Origin: CAZHMN01 sp964533705
GTDB taxonomy: Bacteria > Electryoneota > B3-LCP
NCBI GenBank assembly: GCA_964533705.1
Contig: CAZHMN010000004.1
Coordinates: forward strand, 1 to 59,930
Direction: 5' to 3'
Length of the DNA stretch: 59,930 nt
Made by a program: the position numbers and the translations under genes. Under the pieces are notes generated by a model that worked only from the letters and a program-made list of their open reading frames with translations, did no database searches and was not told the origin of the DNA. Shown here in pieces: positions 8,488 to 16,597 of this stretch; positions within the stretch are counted from its first letter, which is position 1; each line of letters opens with the position of its first letter.

Positions 8488-9657
8488 TTATTGCGTATCC
8501 AGGAAGTTTCTTCCTACACCTAAAACACGTATAGCATGTTCTAGTCGGTATTGCGAGGTTCTTCCCTCAGTCTCTAACCGGCTAAGCGCCTCATCTCTCG
8601 TGATTTCACCGGATCGGAGGAAGTTACTCAGATAAGCATCCATGTACGAAAGTCCAACTGTTCGCTGGAAGAGAAGGTTTTTTAGTTCGGCCATAGAACA
8701 ATCGGCTCGCCAATATGAATTACAACCAGGTGGTAGACACCAGCCAAGTTCAGAGATAATAACACTATTACATTCAGATTCATCGTATTTTGTATGTCGA
8801 AAGTAATCGATCCGCACGATGTCAGAATAATGTAAGCGCAGGTAAGGTGTATGCGGGTTAATGTACAGGACTGAAGCCTTAAAACCGACTGGAATCAAAG
8901 GGACGCAATGGGGATGCTTCATCAGAAACGAAATCCCACGCTTTAAAACCAAGAATCCTCTTCTCGCTTGTGATGTAAATGAGTGCACGTGGTGTCCTGG
9001 TTTTGAAGAGAAAGAAGCCGCTCCAAGTTGAAATGTTTCATATTTATTTCCCCCGAAAACGATTGATTTTATCCCGTACCTCCGGGCGATTCTGAAGACT
9101 TGAGCATTAACGTATTTGCAGGGAGCACACAGCAGATTAATGAGTTCGGGACGTGGCGTTTTTTTCCACAATAGAAGTACTTTCCTGGCGTATTGTCGAT
9201 GAAATTCCTGCGAGATTTTCATATTGACCAAAGGCACGTCGAGGAGGTTAACGGTCTTTTGTACATTCTGTTCAATAACGTCGTCAGTAAAGGGTGTGCG
9301 GTAATATGCAGCCACGCATCTTAGCTTGTGTATTCGGACTAACTGATGCAAAAGATACGTACTGTCACGGCCTCCACTAAATCCCACGAGGCAGTCGTAT
9401 TGCCTGTGTTTGCCTAAATCTCGCATTTTCTGTATTATCTTCTCGATGTCACCAGGTTTCTCCTCCACGTCGCCATTAGTTTCACGGAGTTTTTCCTGCA
9501 TGCTGCAAATATCGCAAACACCATCTTGATTAAAGTTTAAACCGCGAGTTGATCTGGGGAGGATACAAGATGTACATCTTTCGGCCGTCTGCTGGTTAAT
9601 TCCCATGTGATTTTTACTGGCGCGACTGGACTGTTGTGGTGAAAAAATAGTAACCAT
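8488..9657 (-). CDS. PP-loop ATPase, N-acetyl sugar amidotransferase-like (WbpG/PseA type)
   Basis: A 389-residue PP-loop protein. Near the N-terminus are two CxxC pairs (CTSC, CDIC) of the zinc-finger type seen in the WbpG family. The ATP-pyrophosphatase loop FSGGRDSTYLL follows, then the segment LCAPCKY. The family transfers ammonia to activated UDP-sugars or forms amidino groups in O-antigen and flagellin glycan synthesis. The partner glutaminase and glycan genes are absent. A GGAGG site seven bases before the ATG supports the start at 9657. The gene is alone, opposes its neighbours, is visibly more A+T-rich than they are, and lies between two 45-bp direct repeats, so horizontal acquisition is likely. 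The substrate is unknown. Confidence 0.75.
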   Translation of the reverse strand: MVTIFSPQQSSRASKNHMGINQQTAERCTSCILPRSTRGLNFNQDGVCDICSMQEKLRETNGDVEEKPGDIEKIIQKMRDLGKHRQYDCLVGFSGGRDSTYLLHQLVRIHKLRCVAAYYRTPFTDDVIEQNVQKTVNLLDVPLVNMKISQEFHRQYARKVLLLWKKTPRPELINLLCAPCKYVNAQVFRIARRYGIKSIVFGGNKYETFQLGAASFSSKPGHHVHSFTSQARRGFLVLKRGISFLMKHPHCVPLIPVGFKASVLYINPHTPYLRLHYSDIVRIDYFRHTKYDESECNSVIISELGWCLPPGCNSYWRADCSMAELKNLLFQRTVGLSYMDAYLSNFLRSGEITRDEALSRLETEGRTSQYRLEHAIRVLGVGRNFLDTQ

Positions 9658-10117
9658 AAGGAAACCTCCAGTTCGATTATTCCTCCGTTAGATGAAGGTT
9701 TTGGTCCCGGATCTAAACTATATATTTCAGGATTGAACGACTCAATTGAATCAGTAATAAGATGTAAACTGACACAACAAGGCGAAATCGAGAGCGCTCG
9801 GATAGAAACCTGACGGTTCGCGTGCGATCTAAGCTAAAATATCTTAATGACTTGTAGTTTTCACTGACTGAAAATGGTATTAATGGTGTTAATATCTTAT
9901 TTTGAACTTATCAGACCATAGAAATATTAATTTTGGTCATCAAATCTTACTTAATAAAAGCATATTATTTCAAAAAGTCAAGTGCATAATTTTGCATCCA
10001 TCATTTTTTTTGAATTGCGAAAATAGAGGTATGTCAGAAGGCTAATTGCCTAGCTTAGTACTGCTAAGGTTCTCTATTATGCTAGTTCTGCGGAAGGAGG
10101 TTGGGGTGTGACTGGTA
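9658..10117. other. A+T-rich non-coding part of the inserted segment
   Basis: About 460 bases with no convincing gene on either strand. The composition is markedly A+T-rich from about 9,700 to 10,080 compared with surrounding genes. It must hold the promoter of the minus-strand amidotransferase-like gene. I see no integrase, tRNA or transposase remnant here. Confidence 0.5.
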
Positions 10118-10162
10118 CCGGAGAAAAAGCCCGATGTACCCGAGTCGCAGTTAGTGGATTGA
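10118..10162. repeat. 45-bp direct repeat, right copy
   Basis: Exact copy of 8354-8398, including the peptidase stop codon, but not attached to a reading frame. It ends 34 bases before the TerB-like gene. Removing one copy and the segment between them would put the peptidase stop directly upstream of that gene. Confidence 0.9.
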
Positions 10163-10196
10163 AATCCAATCGCAGCAAAAACCGAGCGAGTATCCT

Positions 10197-10658
10197 ATGC
10201 TGAAACGACTGAAAAATCTGTTGACTCAACCTCTTCCCGAGGTTAAAAAAGCCGATGTGCCCAGTCTGACCCTGGCCGTCTGTGTGCTGCTGCTGGAGAT
10301 CGCCCGGGCCGACGAGGAATTCCTTAGTGAAGAAGAACAGCATGTCATACGAACGATGAAAGTGCGCTTTTCGCTATCAGATGAGGAAGCTGACGAACTG
10401 ATCGAAAGGGCCACGCAAGTCCGTGAAGAAAGCCTCGATCTCTGGAAATTCACCAACCGGGTCAATGAGGCGCTGGATAAAGAACAAAAGCAGAAGATCC
10501 TGGAAGAGGTCTGGAGGGTTATCTACGCCGACGGCACCCTGGACTCGCACGAAGATTACCTGGTGCACAGACTGGCTCGCCTGCTGAACCTGCAGCACTC
10601 CGAATTGATCGAGGCCAAGCTGGCGGTATTGAAGGAAATCAAGGGAGAAGGGTCGTAG
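10197..10658 (+). CDS. TerB-like (tellurite-resistance family) helical protein
   Basis: A 153-residue acidic, all-helical protein. Two similar halves carry the TerB signature of small hydrophobic helices with acidic turns: LLLEIARADEEFLSEEE at about 30-47 and VIYADGTLDSHEDY at about 107-120. TerB-like domains often bind metal through such acidic loops and accompany stress or envelope functions, but no specific activity is established for this short stand-alone form. It starts a plus-strand run of genes and is 17 bases from the radical SAM gene. There is no signal peptide, so it is probably cytoplasmic. Confidence 0.72.
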   Translation: MLKRLKNLLTQPLPEVKKADVPSLTLAVCVLLLEIARADEEFLSEEEQHVIRTMKVRFSLSDEEADELIERATQVREESLDLWKFTNRVNEALDKEQKQKILEEVWRVIYADGTLDSHEDYLVHRLARLLNLQHSELIEAKLAVLKEIKGEGS

Positions 10659-10675
10659 AATTGTAGAGGTGCAGT

Positions 10676-11695
10676 GTGCTGCGCCTATTTAACTTAATCA
10701 CCATGTTCCGCCCCCGATTCGACTGGATTCAGGTAGAACCGACCACCTATTGCAACGCCTCCTGCCTCTATTGTCCACATACGGTTTATGGGGATGCATG
10801 GGTCAATAGGCACATGTCCATGGGGACTTTTGAAAGGCTACAGCCTATCTTGAAGAGGACGGGATTAGTGTTTCTTCAGGGCTGGGGGGAACCTCTTTTA
10901 AGCCCGCATTTCTTCCAAATGGCTGCTGTGGCGAAAGCTTCAGGATGCGCCGTCGGGGCATCCACCAATGGAACGCTCCTGGATATAGATGTTGCTAAAC
11001 AGCTAATTAAGCAGGGATTTGATATTATCGCTTTTTCGCTAGCGGGTACGACAGAAAGGAACGACCTCAGGCGAAAAGGCACTAAACTTCATGACGTCCT
11101 TGCCAGAATCGAAATGCTTGATAAAACAAAGACCGAATACAAATCCGATTATCCCGCTATTCATGTTGCCTATCTACTGCTGCGGCAAGGATTAGATGAA
11201 ATACACAAATTGCCTGAAATATTGAAAAATAGAGGAATAAAACAAGTTGTGATCAGCACTCTGGATTTTGTCCCCAGCGATGAATTGAAGAGCCAATGCC
11301 TAAGGCCAAGTACTTTGTCCGAATTTGAGGAACTCCAGGGGATGTTGGATGGCATTGTCTCTGCGGGGGCAAAATACGGGATAGAGATTGTTTATTACCT
11401 TCAATCGCCGTCTGAAAGACGAACTTGGTGCACGGAGAATATTCATCATGCCTTTTTCGTCTCGGCCAGTGGCGATGTGTCGCCCTGCGTATTCACAAAT
11501 CTTCCCGTTCAGGCCGGTTTTTGTTACATTAAAGGTCGAAAAGAAAAATATCAGCGTACCGTTTTTGGTAACGTCAACGAGGAAACTGCAGACTCGATTT
11601 GGCGCAAAAAAGAATACAGGACGTTTAGGGATTCGATGTATACTATCAACTTGCCCGCGCCCTGCGTTGAATGTCCCAAATTATACGTTGTTTAG
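10676..11695 (+). CDS. Radical SAM protein with SPASM-type C-terminal cluster domain
   Basis: A 339-residue radical SAM enzyme. The cluster-binding motif CNASCLYC (C-x3-C-x2-C) is near residue 31, and GWGEPLL follows as the SAM-contact glycine motif. The C-terminal third has spaced cysteines (DVSPCVF; PAPCVECP at the end) typical of SPASM/twitch auxiliary iron-sulfur domains. Such proteins modify peptides or small molecules; no precursor peptide is visible nearby, so the substrate is unknown. The GTG start at 10676 has an AGAGGT site; an ATG at 10703 is an alternative. The gene looks somewhat more A+T-rich than fetAB, which follows within 20 bases. Confidence 0.8.
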   Translation: MLRLFNLITMFRPRFDWIQVEPTTYCNASCLYCPHTVYGDAWVNRHMSMGTFERLQPILKRTGLVFLQGWGEPLLSPHFFQMAAVAKASGCAVGASTNGTLLDIDVAKQLIKQGFDIIAFSLAGTTERNDLRRKGTKLHDVLARIEMLDKTKTEYKSDYPAIHVAYLLLRQGLDEIHKLPEILKNRGIKQVVISTLDFVPSDELKSQCLRPSTLSEFEELQGMLDGIVSAGAKYGIEIVYYLQSPSERRTWCTENIHHAFFVSASGDVSPCVFTNLPVQAGFCYIKGRKEKYQRTVFGNVNEETADSIWRKKEYRTFRDSMYTINLPAPCVECPKLYVV

Positions 11696-11710
11696 TCCGT
11701 TTTGGCAACA

Positions 11711-12367
11711 ATGTCCCAACCCCCCGCCATCCAAATAGACAACCTCGCTATTCGCTATGATGGTAAAACCCTCCTGTCCGACTTCTCCCTGCGTCTGGAA
11801 TCCGGTCAGAAGGTCACTCTTAGCGGCCGATCCGGCTCGGGCAAGTCAACCGTGCTGCGCTGCATCCTGGGTTTTGTCATTCCCGATGAAGGGGCTATCT
11901 ATATTAACGGCGAGCGGCTCACCGGATCCTCCGTCTGGACGCTGAGACAACAGATAGCCTACGTGGCACAAGAGCCACTTCTGGGTTCGGGTTCAGTGCG
12001 GGAAATCCTGGAGCGCCCTTTCACCTATCGTGCCAACGCGAAAAAGCGCGAAAATTTATCTCGCATCCCGGAGTTATTCGACCGGTTTACGCTTCCTGGC
12101 GATCTTATCCATAAGAACATTGAACTTCTCTCCGGCGGTGAAAAACAGCGCGTGGCCATCATTTCGGCGGAGCTACTGGATCGAAGGATTTTTCTGCTTG
12201 ATGAGGCCAGTTCAGCCCTGGACAGGATCAGTAAGCAGGCCGTCAATGAGTTCTTCTGCGACCGCCGGGATTTGAGCGTTCTCTCTGTATCCCACGAACC
12301 GGAGCAGTTCTTTTGCACTGATCGGATTTTCGAGCTATCACCCGGCAGCGGAGGTGACGTCCGATGA
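11711..12367 (+). CDS. fetA: ABC transporter ATP-binding protein, FetA (YbbL) type
   Basis: A 218-residue ATPase with Walker A GRSGSGKST, Q-loop YVAQE, signature LLSGGEKQRVA, Walker B RRIFLLDEASSALD and switch histidine in SVSHE. It is short, as in the YbbL/FetA family, and its stop overlaps the start of a YbbM/FetB-type permease by four bases. FetAB is described as an iron exporter that protects against oxidative stress. I choose the ATG at 11711; a TTG nine bases earlier is also in frame. No clear ribosome site is visible for either. Confidence 0.85.
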   Translation: MSQPPAIQIDNLAIRYDGKTLLSDFSLRLESGQKVTLSGRSGSGKSTVLRCILGFVIPDEGAIYINGERLTGSSVWTLRQQIAYVAQEPLLGSGSVREILERPFTYRANAKKRENLSRIPELFDRFTLPGDLIHKNIELLSGGEKQRVAIISAELLDRRIFLLDEASSALDRISKQAVNEFFCDRRDLSVLSVSHEPEQFFCTDRIFELSPGSGGDVR

Positions 12368-13152
12368 ACACAGTTGAAATTCCGACACTCAGTCTGGTCG
12401 CCAGCTACGCGCTGCTGATCTTCCCTCTGGGGCTCATGCTCTGGTACCGTGTCCCGATAATCGGCCAGACCGTTCTGGCTGTGGTGCGCATGACGGTTCA
12501 GTTGCTCTTCGTGGGCTTGTACCTTCAGGTTGTCTTCGATCTGAACAATTTCTGGCTCACGGCCGCATGGCTAATCGTGATGGTCGCTGTGGCCGATTTG
12601 TCCATCGCCCGGGGCAGCGGCATGCGGTTGCGCTATCTAATTGTGCCCCTTTTCCTGGCGGTTTTTCTGGGCACTGCGATTCCCACCTCCTTCTTCCTGG
12701 GGCCCATCCTACGGCGGCCTCATCTTCTAGACGCTCAGTACGCCATACCCATTGCCGGCATGATTCTGGGAAACTGCCTGCGTGCCGACATCATCGGCCT
12801 AAGCAGCTTTTACAAGAGTATACACGAACGACAGAAGGCGTTCCATCACGCACTGGCTCAGGGTGCCTCTCTGATGGAAGCCACCCTGCCCTTTCTCCGC
12901 GACGCCTTTCAGTCCGCTCTGGCGCCCACAATCGCCACAATCGCCACCATTGGGCTGGTGTCCTTGCCGGGGATGATGACTGGCGTCATTCTCGGCGGAG
13001 CCAATCCCATGACAGCCATCAAGTACCAGATTGCCATCATGCTGGCCATTCTTTCGGGTACGGCCATTACGGTTTTTCTGGCTATTCGGATGACGATGAA
13101 AAGCAGCTTTACGGCTTACGGCATATTGGACGATAGGATTTTCAAGGTGTAG
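12364..13152 (+). CDS. fetB: ABC transporter permease, FetB (YbbM) type
   Basis: A 262-residue integral membrane protein of the UPF0014/YbbM family with about seven hydrophobic segments. Family landmarks are visible: RGSGMRLRYLIVP, a PIAGMILGNC segment, and the conserved loop SLPGMMTGVILGGANP near residue 200. It forms the membrane channel for the ATPase encoded immediately upstream (ATGA overlap). The likely role is metal (iron) export across the inner membrane; this rests on family assignment only. Confidence 0.87.
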   Translation: MNTVEIPTLSLVASYALLIFPLGLMLWYRVPIIGQTVLAVVRMTVQLLFVGLYLQVVFDLNNFWLTAAWLIVMVAVADLSIARGSGMRLRYLIVPLFLAVFLGTAIPTSFFLGPILRRPHLLDAQYAIPIAGMILGNCLRADIIGLSSFYKSIHERQKAFHHALAQGASLMEATLPFLRDAFQSALAPTIATIATIGLVSLPGMMTGVILGGANPMTAIKYQIAIMLAILSGTAITVFLAIRMTMKSSFTAYGILDDRIFKV

Positions 13153-13234
13153 TATATTAGTGTGCAGAGGGCCAACATATTGTGCTCGCCTTCGATTGCC
13201 TCCGAGCTCGAAACCAGTTCAGGAGATCTCTACC

Positions 13235-14797
13235 TTGACCATCTGGGATACCCTAAAACAAGCCGTCGAACGTTATCCCGACAAAATCGCCGTCGTTGAC
13301 GGAGAGATCCGCCTGACTTACGATCAGTTATACTCCAGGATCGGGTCGTTGACGAATTTCCTCAAATCCGCAGGTGTCAATTCTGGAGACCGTATCTCTA
13401 TCCTTGACGTTAACTCTCTACCGTTTTACGAGACTTATTACGCCGCCGCCGGATTGGGTGCCATTTTGAATCCGCTCAATTACCGGTTATCTGTCAATGA
13501 GCTGGCCTACATAATTAACGATGCCGGTTCACGCTGGCTTCTGGCGTCGCCGCAGTTTTTCAAGCAGGTTACGGGACTTCAAGGAAAGAAAACACCTCTG
13601 GCAGGAGTGCTCTGGCTGGGTGATAAGTTCCCCGGAGAATGTAGTTATCGTGCCGTTTTTTACGATGAAATATTAGCTCGAAAGGCTGAATTCACCCCCG
13701 AAGTCGTTCGCCCCGATTCAGCCGCCCACCTTTACTACACCAGCGGTACGACCGGCAAGTCCAAGGGTGTGATCTTGACCCACAGCAACGTCTGCCTGCA
13801 CGCACAGGCGGCTGTTGAGGAGCTGGAAATCAGTGAGGATGACATTTGGGGTCATATCGCTCCCATGTTTCACTTGGCGGACGCCTGGGCGACCTTCGCG
13901 CTGACTCTCGTCGGCGGCAGGCACGTCATGTTGCCGACATTCGATCCTCAAGGGGCGCTGAACCTGATCCAGGACGAGAAAATCACTATCAGCAATCTCA
14001 TCCCGACGATGCTGAATTTGATGGTCAAGTGTCCGAACGCCGGGGAATACGACTTTTCCAGCCTGCGCCTCATTCTGAGCGGCGGTGCGCCCATCGCTCC
14101 GGAGGTCGTACGCAGGATCGTTGAGACGTTCAAGTGCGAGTACGCCCAGACCTACGGCATGACTGAAACCAGCCCCTATTTGACCCTGAGTCTATTGAAA
14201 GATCACCTTAAAGAATTGCCTCCTAAAGAACAACTGGCTTATAAAGCCCGGACGGGGCGTCCTTTCAAAACAGTTGAATTGAAGGTTATGAGACTCGACG
14301 GCAAAGGTGAGGTCGAGGCTAATGACAGCGAGGTTGGTGAGATCTGGATCAGGGGCGAAACGGTAACTCCCGGTTACTGGAACCGCCCCGGAGAAACGGA
14401 AGAGGCTTTTACAGATGGATGGCTGCGCAGCGGCGATCTGGCGGTGGTGGATAAAGAAGGCTTCGTCAATATCGTCGACCGCAAAAAGGACATGATTATC
14501 TGCGGTGGTGAAAACATCTCTTCCATCGAAGTTGAAAACGTTTTACATGAACATCCGAAAGTGCTGGAAGTGGCGGTTATCGGTGTACCCGATGATATTT
14601 GGGGGGAAGTGGTCAAGGCGGTTGTGGTTTTGAAACCGGGGGAGGTGGCCGATGAGAAGGAGTTGATCGAATTTTGCCGGGAACGGTTGACTTCTTTTAA
14701 AGTGCCGCAATCGGTTGATTTTTTATCCGAACTTCCCAAGACGGGTTCGGGGAAAATTTATAAGAAGGCACTCAGAGAAAAATACAGGATTTCTTAA
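13235..14797 (+). CDS. Acyl-CoA synthetase (AMP-forming ligase)
   Basis: A 520-residue ANL-superfamily ligase that adenylates a carboxylic acid and transfers it to CoA. Motifs are YYTSGTTGKSKGV (phosphate loop), YGMTETSP, DGWLRSGDLAV with the hinge aspartate, and the C-terminal KTGSGKIYKKALR with the catalytic lysine. I place the start at TTG 13235, because AGGAG lies nine bases upstream and the homologous region begins there; an upstream in-frame extension to 13160 shows no family similarity. It resembles medium/long-chain fatty acid or aryl-acid ligases and the substrate cannot be told. It converges with the operon ending at 14808, with only ten bases between and no visible terminator. Confidence 0.88.
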   Translation: MTIWDTLKQAVERYPDKIAVVDGEIRLTYDQLYSRIGSLTNFLKSAGVNSGDRISILDVNSLPFYETYYAAAGLGAILNPLNYRLSVNELAYIINDAGSRWLLASPQFFKQVTGLQGKKTPLAGVLWLGDKFPGECSYRAVFYDEILARKAEFTPEVVRPDSAAHLYYTSGTTGKSKGVILTHSNVCLHAQAAVEELEISEDDIWGHIAPMFHLADAWATFALTLVGGRHVMLPTFDPQGALNLIQDEKITISNLIPTMLNLMVKCPNAGEYDFSSLRLILSGGAPIAPEVVRRIVETFKCEYAQTYGMTETSPYLTLSLLKDHLKELPPKEQLAYKARTGRPFKTVELKVMRLDGKGEVEANDSEVGEIWIRGETVTPGYWNRPGETEEAFTDGWLRSGDLAVVDKEGFVNIVDRKKDMIICGGENISSIEVENVLHEHPKVLEVAVIGVPDDIWGEVVKAVVVLKPGEVADEKELIEFCRERLTSFKVPQSVDFLSELPKTGSGKIYKKALREKYRIS

Positions 14798-14807
14798 GCG
14801 GTAGATG

Positions 14808-15587
14808 TCAGAGCATTTCCCTCGCCACAATGGCCGCACCCAGCGCTCCGGCATATTCCGGCAGCTCTGGCACCTGGATTTCAACGCCCAGCGCCGTCCC
14901 CAGTTCTCTGACCATGCAGCGATTTCTGGCCACCCCGCCCGAAAACGCCGCGGGAGCCTCCGGGTGCAGGGAATGAGCCATCTGCGCCACCCGCAGCGCG
15001 ATAGAACGATGCACGCCGTTGGCCACGTCTTCACGAGCGACCCCCTCTGCCAGGAGCGAGAGCACTTCGCTCTCCGCGAAGACCGTGCAGATGGATGAGA
15101 TTTGCACGGGATTACGGGAAGAATGCGCCAGTTCTGCGAAATCCTCCACGGAAAGCTCCATCGTCATGGCCAGAAACTCCAGGAACTTCCCGCTGCCGGC
15201 GGCGCAGCGGTCGTTCATGGCGAAATCCTGCACTAATCCGCTATCGTCCAGTATGATGGCCTTGGAATCTTGACCTCCAATGTCAATTAAAGCCCGCGTT
15301 CCCGGCAGGAGATGAGCGACTCCGCGAGCGTGCGCGGTGATTTCCGTAATGCTCTGATCGGCGAAAGCCGCGCTGGCTCTGCCGTAGCCGGTCACCACCG
15401 TTCGGGCAATTTCCCTGACGCCGGCTTCCCTTAAGGCTTGTTCGTATGCTTGCGAAGCGCTTTTGTCCGGAGACCAGCCGGTGGAGATCAGCGCTTTCCC
15501 CAGAGTTCTCTCACCGTCCCAGATAAGAGCTTTGGTTGTGCGGGATCCGATGTCAATCCCGGCCGTGACGTTACCAATCTTTGTCAT
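14808..15587 (-). CDS. 2-hydroxyacyl-CoA dehydratase/benzoyl-CoA reductase-type activase
   Basis: A 259-residue ASKHA ATPase of the HgdC/BcrA-D/FldI family. It uses ATP to inject one low-potential electron into a partner reductase. Visible are the phosphate loop GIDIGSRTTKA, the second phosphate motif DIGGQDSK, and the two cysteines that hold the intersubunit [4Fe-4S] cluster of the dimer, Cys128 in NDRCAAGSG and Cys167 in SSICTVFAES. Length matches HgdC. Its start overlaps the preceding methyltransferase gene by 17 bases. It is the last gene of the nine-gene operon and the obvious partner of the two subunits at 16598 and 17977. Confidence 0.9.
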   Translation of the reverse strand: MTKIGNVTAGIDIGSRTTKALIWDGERTLGKALISTGWSPDKSASQAYEQALREAGVREIARTVVTGYGRASAAFADQSITEITAHARGVAHLLPGTRALIDIGGQDSKAIILDDSGLVQDFAMNDRCAAGSGKFLEFLAMTMELSVEDFAELAHSSRNPVQISSICTVFAESEVLSLLAEGVAREDVANGVHRSIALRVAQMAHSLHPEAPAAFSGGVARNRCMVRELGTALGVEIQVPELPEYAGALGAAIVAREML

Positions 15588-16596
15588 ATTTCGCAGTTTT
15601 TCCTGTGCTGATCATCGCCTGAAGTTTGTCCGGTTCGCAGCGGATAGGCACTTCGCACCCGGTGGAGAGAACGAATCCTCGAGGATTAACGATGCCCTGC
15701 TCCAGGAGCCGCTCGGTGTCACTTTCTATCTGAACGTTGCTCGACGGCAGCAGTTCGTGCGGGGGTAAGTTGCCGACCAGGCGCACTCGATTTCCCATTG
15801 AATTCACCGCCGTCTGAACGTCCGCCTGGTCAAAGCTGAACAAGTCCGCTCCCGTTTCCGGGATCATGTCCAGCATTCCCGATGTATCTCCGCAAATATG
15901 CAGCGTGATGTCCAGATCATATCTATGCAAGTAGGAAATGAGACGCTGCTGGTAGGGCTGAGCGAATTCCCCGTAGGTGCGCCGCGAAATTACGCTGCCC
16001 GAAGCCAGAGGATCAACCAGCACGGGCAGTGCTCCGGCTAAAATACACTCATCGCTGAGCCGAATGGCGGCCGAGAGCGAAATTTCAAGCAGCCGATGCG
16101 CATTTTCCGGGGCTGTTACCGTATCCATCAGAAAATCTTCCACGCCCCGCAACCCCGCCGCAGTGGTAAAGGGGCAGGGGATGAACGCGAATATGGGAAG
16201 GATATCTCCGGCCGCGCCATACATTCGATTGATCGCTTCTATATAAACCGGAAGCCGGCCTTGAGAGCTTGGATCAGGAACCCTCAGCTCGTCAATTTTA
16301 GCTTCATTTGTGACGAACGGTTCGTCTAAAGTGGGGACTTCGAATTTCCGCAGATGATACTTGCTGCCCATCGCCTCAGCGATGATGCCCACGTCGGTGA
16401 ACACCGATAGGCCTTCGTGCCCGTAGCAGCGTTGAGCTTCCATCTGGGCTTCGGCGAGTATTCCGCCATCCGTGCAGTATTCGATGAGATCGCAGCCATA
16501 GGCGGCCGCCGCGTGAGAGGTCACCAGCGGGTAAACCGGTGGCCGATCGGGGAATTCATCGATCAGAAGCAGTCCCCAGCGTTCTCTGGGATTCAT
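15571..16596 (-). CDS. UroD/MtaA-type corrinoid methyltransferase (second copy)
   Basis: A 341-residue protein of the uroporphyrinogen decarboxylase-like methyltransferase family (MtaA, MtbA, CmuA type). The zinc-site pattern is visible: LHICGDTSG, with His and Cys, and a late cysteine in VLSTGCEVP. Such enzymes move methyl groups between a corrinoid protein and a thiol, folate or substrate. The ATG at 16596 comes one base after the stop of the upstream gene (TGA-A-ATG); an in-frame extension to 16803 merely overlaps that gene and is rejected. It is embedded between the reductase-type subunit and the activase, which ties the two halves of the operon together. Whether it is the substrate (MT1) or the acceptor (MT2) enzyme is unknown. 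Confidence 0.85.
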   Translation of the reverse strand: MNPRERWGLLLIDEFPDRPPVYPLVTSHAAAAYGCDLIEYCTDGGILAEAQMEAQRCYGHEGLSVFTDVGIIAEAMGSKYHLRKFEVPTLDEPFVTNEAKIDELRVPDPSSQGRLPVYIEAINRMYGAAGDILPIFAFIPCPFTTAAGLRGVEDFLMDTVTAPENAHRLLEISLSAAIRLSDECILAGALPVLVDPLASGSVISRRTYGEFAQPYQQRLISYLHRYDLDITLHICGDTSGMLDMIPETGADLFSFDQADVQTAVNSMGNRVRLVGNLPPHELLPSSNVQIESDTERLLEQGIVNPRGFVLSTGCEVPIRCEPDKLQAMISTGKTAKYDKDW

Positions 16597-16597
16597 T

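Noticed and set aside
13160..13234. Upstream ATG start for the acyl-CoA synthetase
   Set aside because: No ribosome site and no family similarity, whereas TTG 13235 has AGGAG nine bases before it.
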